From Stomatobaculum sp. F0698 (GTDB lineage Bacteria; Bacillota; Clostridia; Lachnospirales; Lachnospiraceae), in NCBI RefSeq assembly GCF_030644385.1, contig NZ_CP130060.1, forward strand, positions 1,860,001 through 1,924,000: a stretch of DNA of 64,000 nucleotides, given 5' to 3'. Position numbers and translations under genes: made by a program. The notes beneath the pieces were generated by a model, which was given only the letters and a program-made list of their open reading frames with translations, did no database searches and was not told where the DNA came from. Below, piece after piece: positions 1 through 8,415 of the stretch. Each line of letters starts with the position of its first letter. Position 1 is the stretch's first letter.

Positions 1-540
1 TACCACCGCTTCATTCGTTCCCGCCGGAATCGTCATACTGACCAGATAGAGTTCCGGCGCGAGGATATCTTTCTCGCGGAACACCTGAATGTTGACCGCA
101 TACTTCTGATAGAGACCGCCGTAGCTCTCTTCGGTGCTGCGCGCAATCGAGAAGTCCTGATCCGCACAGGCATCGTTGAAGGCGCGAATCAGCTCATTCG
201 CATAACGGACACCGTCCTCCTCGGTCGCCTCGTTCTTGAGCGGCCAAATCAGCGTAATGGTCTTGCTGTCCTCGTCCACAACCGTATCGATATACGAGGA
301 GAGCGGGTACTCGTCCGCATCCTGAATCAGCTCCTCACAGGAACTCTGCGCCTCATCGAAATCCAACTTGATGTCATCGTGAATCACCGCATCCGGTGCC
401 GATTCCCGCTCTGCCGCCGCGGAGGCCTGTGCGGACTCCGTGAGTGTGCCGCGCTTCTGTCCGCAGGCAGAGAGCAAGGCCGCCGTGCCGAGCAGGGCAA
501 CCGCCGTCGTTCTTAACAAAACGCTTTTTGTTTTTCTCAT
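1..540 (-). CDS. Secreted lipoprotein, 3' part outside the window
   Basis: The reading frame is open from ATG at 540 to the left edge, giving 180 residues of an incomplete protein. The N-terminus is a lipoprotein signal: basic MRKTK, a hydrophobic stretch, then a lipobox LSAC with Cys26 as the predicted lipidated residue. A polar Ala/Ser/Glu-rich linker follows, then a mixed alpha/beta soluble part. A ribosome site AGAGGTG lies 8 nt before the ATG. The gene diverges from the BCCT transporter. I do not recognise the family; an extracytoplasmic lipoprotein is secure, any specific function is not. Confidence 0.85.
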   Translation of the reverse strand, partial: MRKTKSVLLRTTAVALLGTAALLSACGQKRGTLTESAQASAAAERESAPDAVIHDDIKLDFDEAQSSCEELIQDADEYPLSSYIDTVVDEDSKTITLIWPLKNEATEEDGVRYANELIRAFNDACADQDFSIARSTEESYGGLYQKYAVNIQVFREKDILAPELYLVSMTIPAGTNEAVV

Positions 541-570
541 GATTTGTTCACCTCTGTTTACTCAATCCGC

Positions 571-576
571 ATTATA
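571..576 (-). promoter_or_regulatory. -10 box for the left-edge lipoprotein
   Basis: TATAAT on the minus strand, 31 nt before the lipoprotein ATG. No good -35 box is visible at 16-18 nt spacing, so this rests on the perfect -10 and its position. Confidence 0.4.
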
Positions 577-640
577 TAGAACGCCAAGCTATTTTAACAG
601 CATTTTCCCTACTTTGTCAGAAAAGCTTAAAGTTTCACCC

Positions 641-669
641 TTGTCAAAGCAGCTTCGACGTGGTAAATT
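641..669 (+). promoter_or_regulatory. Promoter of the BCCT transporter
   Basis: TTGTCA (641-646), a 17-nt spacer and TAAATT (664-669). The start of transcription would fall just before the GGAGGTG ribosome site at 680-686, giving a very short leader. Confidence 0.45.
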
Positions 670-698
670 GTTCAATATCGGAGGTGTTAAATAGAAAA

Positions 699-2234
699 AT
701 GAACAAGAAACTCTCACAGCGCATCGACTGGATGATTACGCTACTGCCCTTTCTGCTGATTCTGGCGCTCTGCCTGACCTTTTTCACCGCTCCGGAGGCT
801 TCCGGTGCCGCACTGAATGCCCTCAGAAGCTTTCTCGGCGAGGAGTTCGGCTGGTACTACCTGCTCCTGGGGCTCGGCATCTTTTTGCTGACGCTCTACC
901 TCGCTTTTTCGCGCTTCGGCGACATCCGCCTCGGCGGCGAGCGCCCGCAGTACTCCTTCTTCCAATGGGGAAGCATGATGTTCACGGCCGGGCTCGCGGC
1001 GGACATCCTCTTTTACTCGCTCTGCGAGTGGATGATCTACGCCGAAGACCCGCATGTGCAATCGCTCGGCGAGATCCAGGACTGGGCCGGCAGCTTTCCG
1101 CTCTTCCACTGGGGGCCTGTCCCCTGGGGCTTTTACCTGGCGCTCTCGGTCGCTTTTGCCTTCATGATTCATGTCCGGAAGCGCAACAAGCAGAAATACT
1201 CGGAAGCCTGCCGCGCGCTCTTAAAGCAGCACACCGACGGCATCCCGGGACGTCTCATTGACCTGATTGCGGTCTTTGCGCTGATTGCCGGCACGGCGAC
1301 CACCTTTGCGGTCTCCGCCCCCCTGCTCTCCGGTGCGGTCTCCGTCATCTTTTCGGTCTCGGACAGCACGGCGCTGACCATTTCGATTTTGCTCTTTATC
1401 TGCCTGGTCTACACGGTCTGCGCCTACTTCGGCATCCACGGCATCTCGATCATGGCCGCCTCCTGCACCTGGCTTTTCTTTGCGCTTCTTCTTTATGTGC
1501 TCTTCCTCGGCGGTATGCCGCGCTACATTCTGGAGACCGGTCTCTCCTCGATCGGCAATGTCGCGCAGAACTTTATCTCGCTCTGCACCTACACGGATCC
1601 GCTTCGGAAGACCGGTTTTGCCCAGAACACGACCATCTTCTACTGGGCTTACTGGATGGTCTGGTGTGTCGCAACCCCCTTCTTCATCGGCAGCATCAGC
1701 CGCGGCAGAACCATACGCGAACTGATTCTGGGCGGCTATGCGGCGGGCCTGCTCGGCACCTGGATTTCCTTCATTGTGCTCGGGAACTACGGTCTCGGCC
1801 TGCAGCTCCTCGGCAAGGTAGACTTGCTCGGCATGTATGAGCAGAGCGGCAATCTCTACGAGACCATACTCACGATACTCCGCACCCTGCCGGGCTATCG
1901 CTTCGTGCTGATCCTCCTGGTGCTCTCGATGATTGCCTTCTACGCGACCTCCTTTGACTCCATCGCCGTGGTCGCGAGTGCCTATTCGTACCGCGAGATG
2001 TCGAGCGATGAGGAACCCGACCGTAGACTCAAGCTCTTCTGGTCCGTCCTCTTAATTCTCCTGCCGATTGCCCTCCTCTTCTCGGAGAGCTCCATGGCCA
2101 ATCTGCAGACCGTCTCAATCATTGCGGCCTTCCCGATCGGCTTCATCATGATACTGATCCTTGCCTCCTTCTTCCGGGATGCCTCGGACTACTTAAAGGA
2201 GCAGGAGCAAGAAAAAAACGCGAAAGAGCACTGA
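699..2234 (+). CDS. BCCT-family betaine/carnitine/choline transporter
   Basis: Polytopic membrane protein of 511 residues with about twelve hydrophobic segments. It carries the family signature of an aromatic TM8 region (FYWAYWMVW) followed by ISRGRTIRE, the hallmark of betaine-choline-carnitine transporters that take up quaternary ammonium compounds by ion symport or exchange. The ATG at 699 is chosen over the upstream in-frame start at 660 because GGAGGTG sits 12 nt before it. Known family members import osmoprotectants or feed choline and carnitine metabolism. Which substrate is used here cannot be read; choline would suit the LicD gene nearby, but that is inference. It ends at a bidirectional terminator. 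Confidence 0.93.
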   Translation: MNKKLSQRIDWMITLLPFLLILALCLTFFTAPEASGAALNALRSFLGEEFGWYYLLLGLGIFLLTLYLAFSRFGDIRLGGERPQYSFFQWGSMMFTAGLAADILFYSLCEWMIYAEDPHVQSLGEIQDWAGSFPLFHWGPVPWGFYLALSVAFAFMIHVRKRNKQKYSEACRALLKQHTDGIPGRLIDLIAVFALIAGTATTFAVSAPLLSGAVSVIFSVSDSTALTISILLFICLVYTVCAYFGIHGISIMAASCTWLFFALLLYVLFLGGMPRYILETGLSSIGNVAQNFISLCTYTDPLRKTGFAQNTTIFYWAYWMVWCVATPFFIGSISRGRTIRELILGGYAAGLLGTWISFIVLGNYGLGLQLLGKVDLLGMYEQSGNLYETILTILRTLPGYRFVLILLVLSMIAFYATSFDSIAVVASAYSYREMSSDEEPDRRLKLFWSVLLILLPIALLFSESSMANLQTVSIIAAFPIGFIMILILASFFRDASDYLKEQEQEKNAKEH

Positions 2235-2255
2235 GCCGACCGAAAGGTCCGAACA

Positions 2256-2292
2256 AAAAACCACCCCCGACTACGTTTCGGGGGTGGTTTTT
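2256..2292. terminator. Bidirectional intrinsic terminator
   Basis: A-tract, 10-bp stem (CCACCCCCGA with TCGGGGGTGG), 7-nt loop, T-tract. It serves the BCCT gene on the plus strand and lies directly after the stop of the small minus-strand frame at 2294. Confidence 0.9.
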
Positions 2293-2293
2293 G

Positions 2294-2473
2294 CTACTGC
2301 GCGGAACCTTCGGGCGAAGCGGGCTGCAAGTCTACGATAACCGGTTCCGGCCGATTGAAGATTCGCGGGACTCTTGTCGATTCTCGCGCGGCGTTTCCGC
2401 GCTGTATACTCCCGCCGCTTCGCCGATCTTTTCCCTCAGCTGAGCCCTTGATCTCCGCGCCCTTGTCTGACAT
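2294..2473 (-). CDS. Small hydrophilic protein, 59 residues
   Basis: ATG at 2473, stop TAG at 2294-2296. The protein is polar and charged, rich in Gly, Arg, Glu and Pro, with no membrane segment or cysteine; the middle is basic and the C-terminus acidic. Support for a real gene: GAGAGGG lies 6-12 nt before the ATG, and the stop is immediately followed by the bidirectional terminator, so the frame exactly fills the space between start signal and terminator. No family is recognised and it may be disordered. Against it: short length and no obvious promoter. Confidence 0.45.
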   Translation of the reverse strand: MSDKGAEIKGSAEGKDRRSGGSIQRGNAARESTRVPRIFNRPEPVIVDLQPASPEGSAQ

Positions 2474-2584
2474 AGTATCCCTCTCTTTCCGATTGATTCC
2501 TCATTCTCTCTGCGGTTCCGCCCCTCATCTTACACGCCCATCCCTAAGCCGCATCCTGTGTACCGGACAAAGCGCAAATCCCGC

Positions 2585-2620
2585 AAAAAAGGCGCCGCAG
2601 TCCTCTGCGACGCCTTTTTA
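2585..2620 (-). terminator. Terminator of superoxide dismutase
   Basis: Stem GGCGCCGCAG with CTGCGACGCC (one mismatch) and a TCCT loop, followed on the minus strand by six T. It lies 26 nt past the sodA stop. Confidence 0.88.
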
Positions 2621-2645
2621 TCTCACTGTTTTTCGGACGCTTCCC

Positions 2646-3263
2646 TTACGCCAGTACCGCCTCGTACTTCTCCGCAACCTTCTTCCAGTCGAGTACCTCG
2701 AAGAATGCCTTTACGTAATCCGGGCGCAGGTTCTTATACTTTAAGTAGTAAGCGTGCTCCCAGACGTCGATGCCGAGTATCGGGACAAAGCCCTTGCCCT
2801 CCATGAGGGGGTTATCCTGGTTTGCGCTCGCAGAGACCTCAAGTTCTCCGTCCTTGTTTGCCGAGAGCCATGCCCAGCCGGAACCGAACTGACCGACCGC
2901 CAGCGCCGTGAGCTTTTCCTTCAGCGCCTCAAGGGAACCGAAGTGCTTCTCGATGGCAGCGGCGAGCTTGCCTTCCGGCACACTGTTCTTATCCGGGCTC
3001 ATAATCTCGAAATAGAGGTTGTGGTTATAGTAACCGCCGCCGTTGTTCCGGAGTGCCTTGCGGCTCGCCTCGTCCTTCACCTCGTCGAGGGAAGAGAGAA
3101 TCTGCTCTGCGGAGCTCCCCTGAAGGCCGGCAGCCTCGACCGCCGCATTGAAGTTCTTGGTATAGGTCGCATGGTGCTTGGAGTAGTGGGTCTCCATGGT
3201 CAGGGCGTCGATGTGCGGCTCCAATGCCGCAAAGCTGTAGCTGAGTTTCACCTGCTCAAACAT
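2646..3263 (-). CDS. sodA: Superoxide dismutase, Mn/Fe family
   Basis: A 205-residue iron/manganese superoxide dismutase that converts superoxide to peroxide and oxygen in the cytoplasm. Metal ligands are visible: His in the YSKHHATY helix, His in GGGYYNHNLYF, and Asp and His in DVWEHAYYLKY. The Gln in NQDNPLM sits where manganese enzymes carry their active-site Gln (Fe enzymes have Ala-Gly there), so a Mn-type or cambialistic enzyme is inferred. ATG at 3263 is preferred over the longer frame because AAAGGAG precedes it by 7 nt. Monocistronic, with its own promoter and terminator; it points to some oxygen exposure. Confidence 0.95.
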   Translation of the reverse strand: MFEQVKLSYSFAALEPHIDALTMETHYSKHHATYTKNFNAAVEAAGLQGSSAEQILSSLDEVKDEASRKALRNNGGGYYNHNLYFEIMSPDKNSVPEGKLAAAIEKHFGSLEALKEKLTALAVGQFGSGWAWLSANKDGELEVSASANQDNPLMEGKGFVPILGIDVWEHAYYLKYKNLRPDYVKAFFEVLDWKKVAEKYEAVLA

Positions 3264-3314
3264 AGTGGGCTCCTTTCGTCGCATCTGTTGTTAGGAATTA
3301 TTCTTGTTATCACC

Positions 3315-3342
3315 ACTATATCACATCTCCGCCGACTTGCAA
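3315..3342 (-). promoter_or_regulatory. sodA promoter
   Basis: Minus-strand TTGCAA (3337-3342), 16-nt spacer, TATAGT (3315-3320) preceded by TG as an extended -10. The leader to the ATG is about 45 nt. Confidence 0.6.
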
Positions 3343-3344
3343 GT

Positions 3345-3371
3345 AAATTCCCACTAATTTACTGGGAATTT
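3345..3371. repeat. Perfect 9-bp inverted repeat before sodA
   Basis: AAATTCCCA, 9-nt loop, TGGGAATTT. It spans the stop codon of the GtrB-like gene and ends 3 nt from the sodA -35 box. It could be a weak terminator of the upstream operon or an operator for sodA; there is no T-tract, which favours the operator reading slightly. Confidence 0.4.
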
Positions 3372-4333
3372 ATCGTTTGTTCGCCTTCCGTCTCGCGTTT
3401 TCGCCCGCGCTCCGCCGCGACGATGTAGATGGGGCGCCCCTTGACCTCCTCAAAGAGAACACCGATGTACTGTCCCATGATGCCGAGGATGAAAAAGAGC
3501 ACAGCAAACATGAAGCATATCACCACGACGATTGTCGTATAGCCCGCCGGCGCGCCGATGCGCACCTTCATCACGATCGAGTAGATCAGGAGTATGAGTC
3601 CGAGCAAGCCGGAAGCAATGCCGGCATAGATGCCGAGCCTGAGCGGCAAATCCGAAAAGCTCATGATGGTGTTCATCGAGAAGCGAAACAGTTTGGCGAG
3701 CGAGTACTTGGACTGCCCCGCCGCGCGCTCTGCCGCCTCATATCGGAGCGCCGTGCTCCGGAAGCCCAGGCTCTGCACATAACCGCGGAGAAAGCGCACC
3801 CGCTCTCTGTAATCATGCCGAAGTACCTCGGCCGCGCGCGCCGAAACCGCAAAGAAATCGGAGGCGTTTTTCTCAAAGCGCGTGCCGCTCAGCGCATTCA
3901 TCACGCCGTAAAAGGCGGAGGAGGTGAGGTTTTTCACGAGTCCCGCCGAGTGATTTGCGGTTCTCACCATGCTGATTACGTCAAAGCCCTCGTCGAGTTT
4001 TTCAAGAATAGGCGGAATGCACTGCGGCGGATGCTGTAAATCCGCATCCATGCAGATGACCGCTCCTTCCGCATAGTCGATGCCCGCAATCATCGCGGCC
4101 TCGTGCCCGAAGTTCCGCGAAAAGTGAAGCACACGGACGCGAGGGTCTTCCGCCGCAAAGCGATCCAGAATCTCCGCACTCCGGTCCCTGCTCCCGTCGT
4201 TCACAAAGAGGAGGGTGTAGTCCCGACCGCTCTCCCGGAGCACCTCCGTGAGGCGCTCGTGGCAGAGCGGCAGCGCCGCCTCCTCGTTGTACACCGAGAC
4301 TACGACGCTCAGCTTCTCTGTTCTCTCAGCCAT
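3359..4333 (-). CDS. GtrB/DPM-like family 2 glycosyltransferase
   Basis: A 324-residue enzyme with an N-terminal GT-A domain (VVVSVYNEE at about residue 9, MDADLQHPP near residue 95 as the metal-binding DxD) and two C-terminal transmembrane helices, the layout of GtrB and dolichyl-phosphate-mannose synthase-like enzymes. These load a sugar onto undecaprenyl phosphate at the inner membrane face, for use outside by polytopic transferases. Three such candidate membrane proteins lie upstream in the same operon. The start overlaps the licD stop by 8 nt. Last gene of the dapL-led operon. The sugar is unknown. Confidence 0.88.
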   Translation of the reverse strand: MAERTEKLSVVVSVYNEEAALPLCHERLTEVLRESGRDYTLLFVNDGSRDRSAEILDRFAAEDPRVRVLHFSRNFGHEAAMIAGIDYAEGAVICMDADLQHPPQCIPPILEKLDEGFDVISMVRTANHSAGLVKNLTSSAFYGVMNALSGTRFEKNASDFFAVSARAAEVLRHDYRERVRFLRGYVQSLGFRSTALRYEAAERAAGQSKYSLAKLFRFSMNTIMSFSDLPLRLGIYAGIASGLLGLILLIYSIVMKVRIGAPAGYTTIVVVICFMFAVLFFILGIMGQYIGVLFEEVKGRPIYIVAAERGRKRETEGEQTINSQ

Positions 4334-5165
4334 AAATCTCTATCCCCGTGCTCTCGTGGGAAGGACGCCGCTCTTCCTTCGGCGGGAGCTCCATATAATT
4401 TCCGTAAATCTTCGTGAGTACCTCGTCGTAGTGCTTCGGGATTGAGAGCGTGCAGTCCTCAAAGCGAATCTGGATACGCTCCTGCGCAACCGCATCCGGC
4501 AGGCGTATGTCGATATAGCCCGGATCGTAGTTCGAGTAGTACCACTCCGCCGTCTGCTTCTTGTTGGCACGCCGCGCGACTTTATCCTGAAGCGCAAAGA
4601 GCTTCCGCATGGGCAGAAGCTTTCCCGCACTGCTGCCGAGGAAGACCGCTCCCTTCTGCCCGAGGCCGTACTTTCGGTAATTGAGCGCGCGCCGATGTCC
4701 CATCGCAAGCGCGTAAATCGCCTTTTGCTCAACCAGGGTGTGCGCCCCGGCCTTTCCGTCCGGCAGGCGATCCAGGATGAAGATATCCACCCAGAGGTGG
4801 TTTAACTTCTCCTCATAAAAGGCTGTCTCCGCGTCCGGTTTTCTGCGGCGCGAGTACTCGTAAATGATACGCGGCGTAAAGTCGTAGAAGCGGCGGCCGC
4901 CCTGAAAGCTGTCCGGAAAGAGGAGCTTCATCCCCTCGGGCAGTTCGCGCGGCGCCACCTTTCGAAAGGCCTCCCAGTGGTTTCTCGTCATCACGATATC
5001 GGCATCGTCGTCCCAGGGGATAAAGCCGCCGTGGCGTATCGCACCGAGCAGGGTCCCGGAGTCCAGGGCGTAGGAAATCCTGTACTTTTCACAGATTCGG
5101 TGAATCTCTTTCAAAATCCTCAAATTTGCTTCCTGCACTGCCTGCAGGCCGTAGACATTGTTCAT
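4326..5165 (-). CDS. LicD-family phosphotransferase
   Basis: A 279-residue LicD protein. The diagnostic part is at residues 30-65: LDSGTLLGAIRHGGFIPWDD followed by DADI, the nucleotidyltransferase-like core with the acidic metal-binding residues. LicD enzymes transfer phosphocholine or similar phospho-groups onto teichoic acids and other glycans. AAGGAGT stands 12 nt before the ATG. It lies between a membrane protein and the GtrB-like gene in a glycan operon. Phosphocholine as the donor is inference; no choline kinase or cytidylyltransferase (licA, licC) is in the window. Confidence 0.85.
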   Translation of the reverse strand: MNNVYGLQAVQEANLRILKEIHRICEKYRISYALDSGTLLGAIRHGGFIPWDDDADIVMTRNHWEAFRKVAPRELPEGMKLLFPDSFQGGRRFYDFTPRIIYEYSRRRKPDAETAFYEEKLNHLWVDIFILDRLPDGKAGAHTLVEQKAIYALAMGHRRALNYRKYGLGQKGAVFLGSSAGKLLPMRKLFALQDKVARRANKKQTAEWYYSNYDPGYIDIRLPDAVAQERIQIRFEDCTLSIPKHYDEVLTKIYGNYMELPPKEERRPSHESTGIEIYG

Positions 5166-5174
5166 GGGACAACA

Positions 5175-6518
5175 CTACTCCTTCTTCTCATAAAACACAT
5201 TCAACTGTTTGCTCTCCAAGAGCCTGAGCGCCTTGCGTATGCGCGCGGCGTCGTGATACGAGAGCGTTTTGACCAGGGTCTCATCGCTCTCTCCGGCGTA
5301 ATTCCGCGCGACCTCCCGCATCGCGACGAAATTTTCTTTTCGATAGGGCGCCATGTGGATTTCATGGGCCGTGGTCAACGTATTGCCGAGGCAAAAAAGC
5401 AACAGCGCAGCGTAAGCGAGCCGTTTTGCGCTCTTTTGTCCGCTCTCCCGTGCCGAGAGGAAAAGTATCAGCAAAATCCCCAGCATGCCGACCTGGTACT
5501 GGAGGGCATAGCGCGAACTCATACCATAGTTTTCCCGGAGGAAAATCCAGCGCGAGGCCGTGACCATCATATGATTCAAGAACCCCGACCCGATTAAGCA
5601 GAGCGGAAAGATGCTCCGCTCCTTCTCAATGAGCTTTGCCGCGCGCCAAAACGCGAGCGCGTAGAGCGCGAGGACCGTAAGCCCGAGCAGGGTAAACACA
5701 AAGTCCGGAAGGCTTCCCGCACTCTCCTGCCCGATGACCGTCGAGGCAAAAGAACGAACAAAGAAGCGCGGCAGGAGGAGCGGCCTACTCCGCACAACCG
5801 CAAAAATCGACTCGCTCGTCGCGCCGTGTCTCTCTTCGACCGAGAGACTGCGGCTTATGAAATAGAGCCCGAAGGGAAGAAGCACCGCAATCCCCCGGAG
5901 CGCACTCTGCCGAAAGTCCCGCCGAAAACGAAGCACGATCACGAGCTCCGCAAGCACGGCGGTCAGCGCATAAATTGCGCAGTAGGGTCCGGCAAAAAAG
6001 AGTATCGTAAGCGAGGGCAGCCAGAGCAGACGCCGCGCGGCCTTCCTGTCCCCGTTCTTTTTGAGCACGGCGTCGAGACTCAGATAGTGGCAGAAAAAGA
6101 GCGCAAAGGCCGCAAAGTGTACCCAACCGGAGCCGTTCGTCAGCATCTCCCACTTGTTCAGGGAAAAGACGAGCAGGATGAGGAGCGCGCTCACCGAGAC
6201 CGGCAGTTGCTTTCTCTCGCAGTAACGCCCCAGCAAATAGGCGTTCAGCGAGAGGAAGAAGGCACCGAGCATCATATCAAACATGGTGCTGTAGTGAAAG
6301 AAGCGCACATTTACAATGCGTTCCAAGTAGTTGACCGGAATCCGGGTCAGGATATCGCCGTGCAAATAGGGCGATAAACTGTATACATTTTCAAGATAGC
6401 TGTTCACAAGGCGTATGTAGTCCGTGTAGACCACATCGGCACTCGCGCTCCTAAGATAGGCCGTCAAAAAGAGAAAGCCGAAGAGCGGCAAAAGCCGCAC
6501 CGTCATTTTTCTACCCAT
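5175..6518 (-). CDS. Polytopic membrane protein of the glycan operon
   Basis: 447 residues with about ten hydrophobic helices. The loop after the first helix carries a conserved-looking segment ADVVYTDYIRLVNSY, and the C-terminal 60 residues are soluble and charged. No family is recognised with certainty. The general build and the neighbours (LicD, GtrB-like transferase, two other large membrane proteins) suggest a membrane-embedded glycan enzyme or polymerase-like protein, but no catalytic motif can be named. It is packed 3 nt after the stop of the upstream gene. Confidence 0.75.
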   Translation of the reverse strand: MGRKMTVRLLPLFGFLFLTAYLRSASADVVYTDYIRLVNSYLENVYSLSPYLHGDILTRIPVNYLERIVNVRFFHYSTMFDMMLGAFFLSLNAYLLGRYCERKQLPVSVSALLILLVFSLNKWEMLTNGSGWVHFAAFALFFCHYLSLDAVLKKNGDRKAARRLLWLPSLTILFFAGPYCAIYALTAVLAELVIVLRFRRDFRQSALRGIAVLLPFGLYFISRSLSVEERHGATSESIFAVVRSRPLLLPRFFVRSFASTVIGQESAGSLPDFVFTLLGLTVLALYALAFWRAAKLIEKERSIFPLCLIGSGFLNHMMVTASRWIFLRENYGMSSRYALQYQVGMLGILLILFLSARESGQKSAKRLAYAALLLFCLGNTLTTAHEIHMAPYRKENFVAMREVARNYAGESDETLVKTLSYHDAARIRKALRLLESKQLNVFYEKKE

Positions 6519-6521
6519 TGC

Positions 6522-8390
6522 TCAGTCCTCGGTTTCCGTTTTAAAGTGCACGAGCATGGCAAGCGGCGTGGTGCCCCGCTTTTCCGCCGCATTCGCAACG
6601 ATAAAATTCGTCGAGAAGCTGAGGCGGTTCAGGCTCCAAGGCGTCGCTTCGATGACGAACTCCGCTTCGTTCTCGGTGAGCGGAAAGCTCTGCTCTCCCG
6701 CCTCCGTGCGAACGGTGATTACTTCATCGCCCCGCAGCGTTCCGGGATAGGTCACATGGAAGCGAATCTTGTCGCCGTCCTGCGTCATAATGCGGAGCGA
6801 CGCGCGCTGATCCATCCACTCATCCCGATAGTAACCGTACTCGACCGCGCATTTCATATCGCGGACCGCCTTGGTCACATCCAAAAAGGCATCGTGTGCG
6901 GGATCCTCCGCAAGTACCAGCATGTGCGGGTGAACGAGCCCGATCGAATAGAGCGAATCCACGCGGCGTACCGTGGTGCCCTGCCCGTTTCGCGCCGGGT
7001 CAAAGGTCTTGAAAAAAGTGCGCTCCGTAAAGCCGTTCATCTCATAGCTCTTTCCGACGATGATGATTTCTTTCCCGAGCACCTCTCTCCCGTAAGTACC
7101 GTAGGTCACATCCGCCAGCGAATTATAGCGCGCCTGATCCGGAAAGAGATAAATTTTCGGGATAAACTGCCGGTAATACTGTTGCATCACAAGACTCAAA
7201 AAGGCGACCAGGCAAAGCAGTGTAAGCGGCGCCGCATTGTCAAAGCGGTAGCGGTGCTTTGCCTCCGGATCTTGATTTCGCGCCCGGCAGGAGGCCTGCC
7301 GTATCCCGTAAAGATAGGCGACCATGAGAAGCTGGAAGGCATAGAGCACATAAACCCAGCGAAGTTCCACGCGTATCGTGACCGCCGAAGCCGCAGCACA
7401 GCCGATCCAGAAGCCCGCAAAAAAGATGAGGTCCCGTATGAGCTTCATGCCCTCGGCCCCGCGCTTCCGGTAGCGCCGCGACAAAAAGAGCTGATAAAAG
7501 CTGATCAGGAGATAGGAAAGCATCGCGAGGTTCCAGAAGAGCACCATCACCTTGACGCGGAAGGAAGTATCCTCCCAGGGGCGTCCGCAGAGATGCTCGG
7601 GCCCCGCATTGATGCCGAGGGTGTAGAGTCCCTCGATGCCGAAATTTGAAATCGCACTCTGAAGCGTAAAGGTGTCCTTTAGGCTTGTGCCGCCGGTTCC
7701 CTCCGGCGAAACCGTACCGATCATCAAAAGGCGTATGCCCTGCACCAGGAGAAAAACCCCCGCCGCCAGCAGGTAGCGCTGCCACTTTTTATCCCTGCGG
7801 ACCAGCAGACAATAGAAAAACATGGGCAGAAGCACCATGTAGCGCTCGTGGGTAAAGCAGTTCAGAAAATAGACAAGCAGCGCCAGGAGAAAATCTCTCC
7901 GCTCGCTTTTGCCCCTCAGGTAGCGGTACAGGAAGTAGGCCTGTAAAAGCGCAAAGAAAACGCCGAGGGTCTCCATGAGGCCGAGGAGCTGTCCGATCTG
8001 GTAATAGGCAAAGTGCGAACCGAGAAAAAGTACGCCAACCAAAAAAGCGACCGGGCGACTTCCGGAAAGGCGCTTCGCAAAATAATAGAGGAAGCTCGCA
8101 AGCCCCGCGTTCAATAGGATATTAATCGGGACAATCCACTCCAAATGTCCGCCGATGAGCCCCAGTTCCAGCCAGGAGAGGGTCCAGTAGACAAAGCGGC
8201 AGCGTGTCGAATCGAGCGGAAACGCATACTGTAAAAAACTCTGCTCTCCCCAACAGGACCAGGTGTAAAGATCGTCCTTATAGAGGCCGCTGATGCGAAA
8301 CTGCCGGTTTACAAAGAAGGCCCAGGCAATCAGCGCCGCAATCAGCAAAAGATCGCTGCGCAGGTCACGTTTGGTCCGCTTTTCTTCCAT
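6522..8390 (-). CDS. Large membrane protein, GT-C-like
   Basis: 622 residues. About eleven membrane helices fill the first two thirds and a soluble beta-rich domain closes the protein. After the first helix there is an acidic pair in LYKDDLYTW, the position where GT-C glycosyltransferases (ArnT, PMT, PglB-like) carry catalytic acidic residues that face the outside. A GT-C enzyme using polyprenyl-phosphate sugars, made by the GtrB-like enzyme downstream, is a reasonable inference but not shown. ATG at 8390 is chosen over a longer frame since AAGGAGG lies 8 nt upstream. Confidence 0.78.
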   Translation of the reverse strand: MEEKRTKRDLRSDLLLIAALIAWAFFVNRQFRISGLYKDDLYTWSCWGEQSFLQYAFPLDSTRCRFVYWTLSWLELGLIGGHLEWIVPINILLNAGLASFLYYFAKRLSGSRPVAFLVGVLFLGSHFAYYQIGQLLGLMETLGVFFALLQAYFLYRYLRGKSERRDFLLALLVYFLNCFTHERYMVLLPMFFYCLLVRRDKKWQRYLLAAGVFLLVQGIRLLMIGTVSPEGTGGTSLKDTFTLQSAISNFGIEGLYTLGINAGPEHLCGRPWEDTSFRVKVMVLFWNLAMLSYLLISFYQLFLSRRYRKRGAEGMKLIRDLIFFAGFWIGCAAASAVTIRVELRWVYVLYAFQLLMVAYLYGIRQASCRARNQDPEAKHRYRFDNAAPLTLLCLVAFLSLVMQQYYRQFIPKIYLFPDQARYNSLADVTYGTYGREVLGKEIIIVGKSYEMNGFTERTFFKTFDPARNGQGTTVRRVDSLYSIGLVHPHMLVLAEDPAHDAFLDVTKAVRDMKCAVEYGYYRDEWMDQRASLRIMTQDGDKIRFHVTYPGTLRGDEVITVRTEAGEQSFPLTENEAEFVIEATPWSLNRLSFSTNFIVANAAEKRGTTPLAMLVHFKTETED

Positions 8391-8415
8391 GGCTTCCCTC
8401 CTTCTTGCGCCGCGC

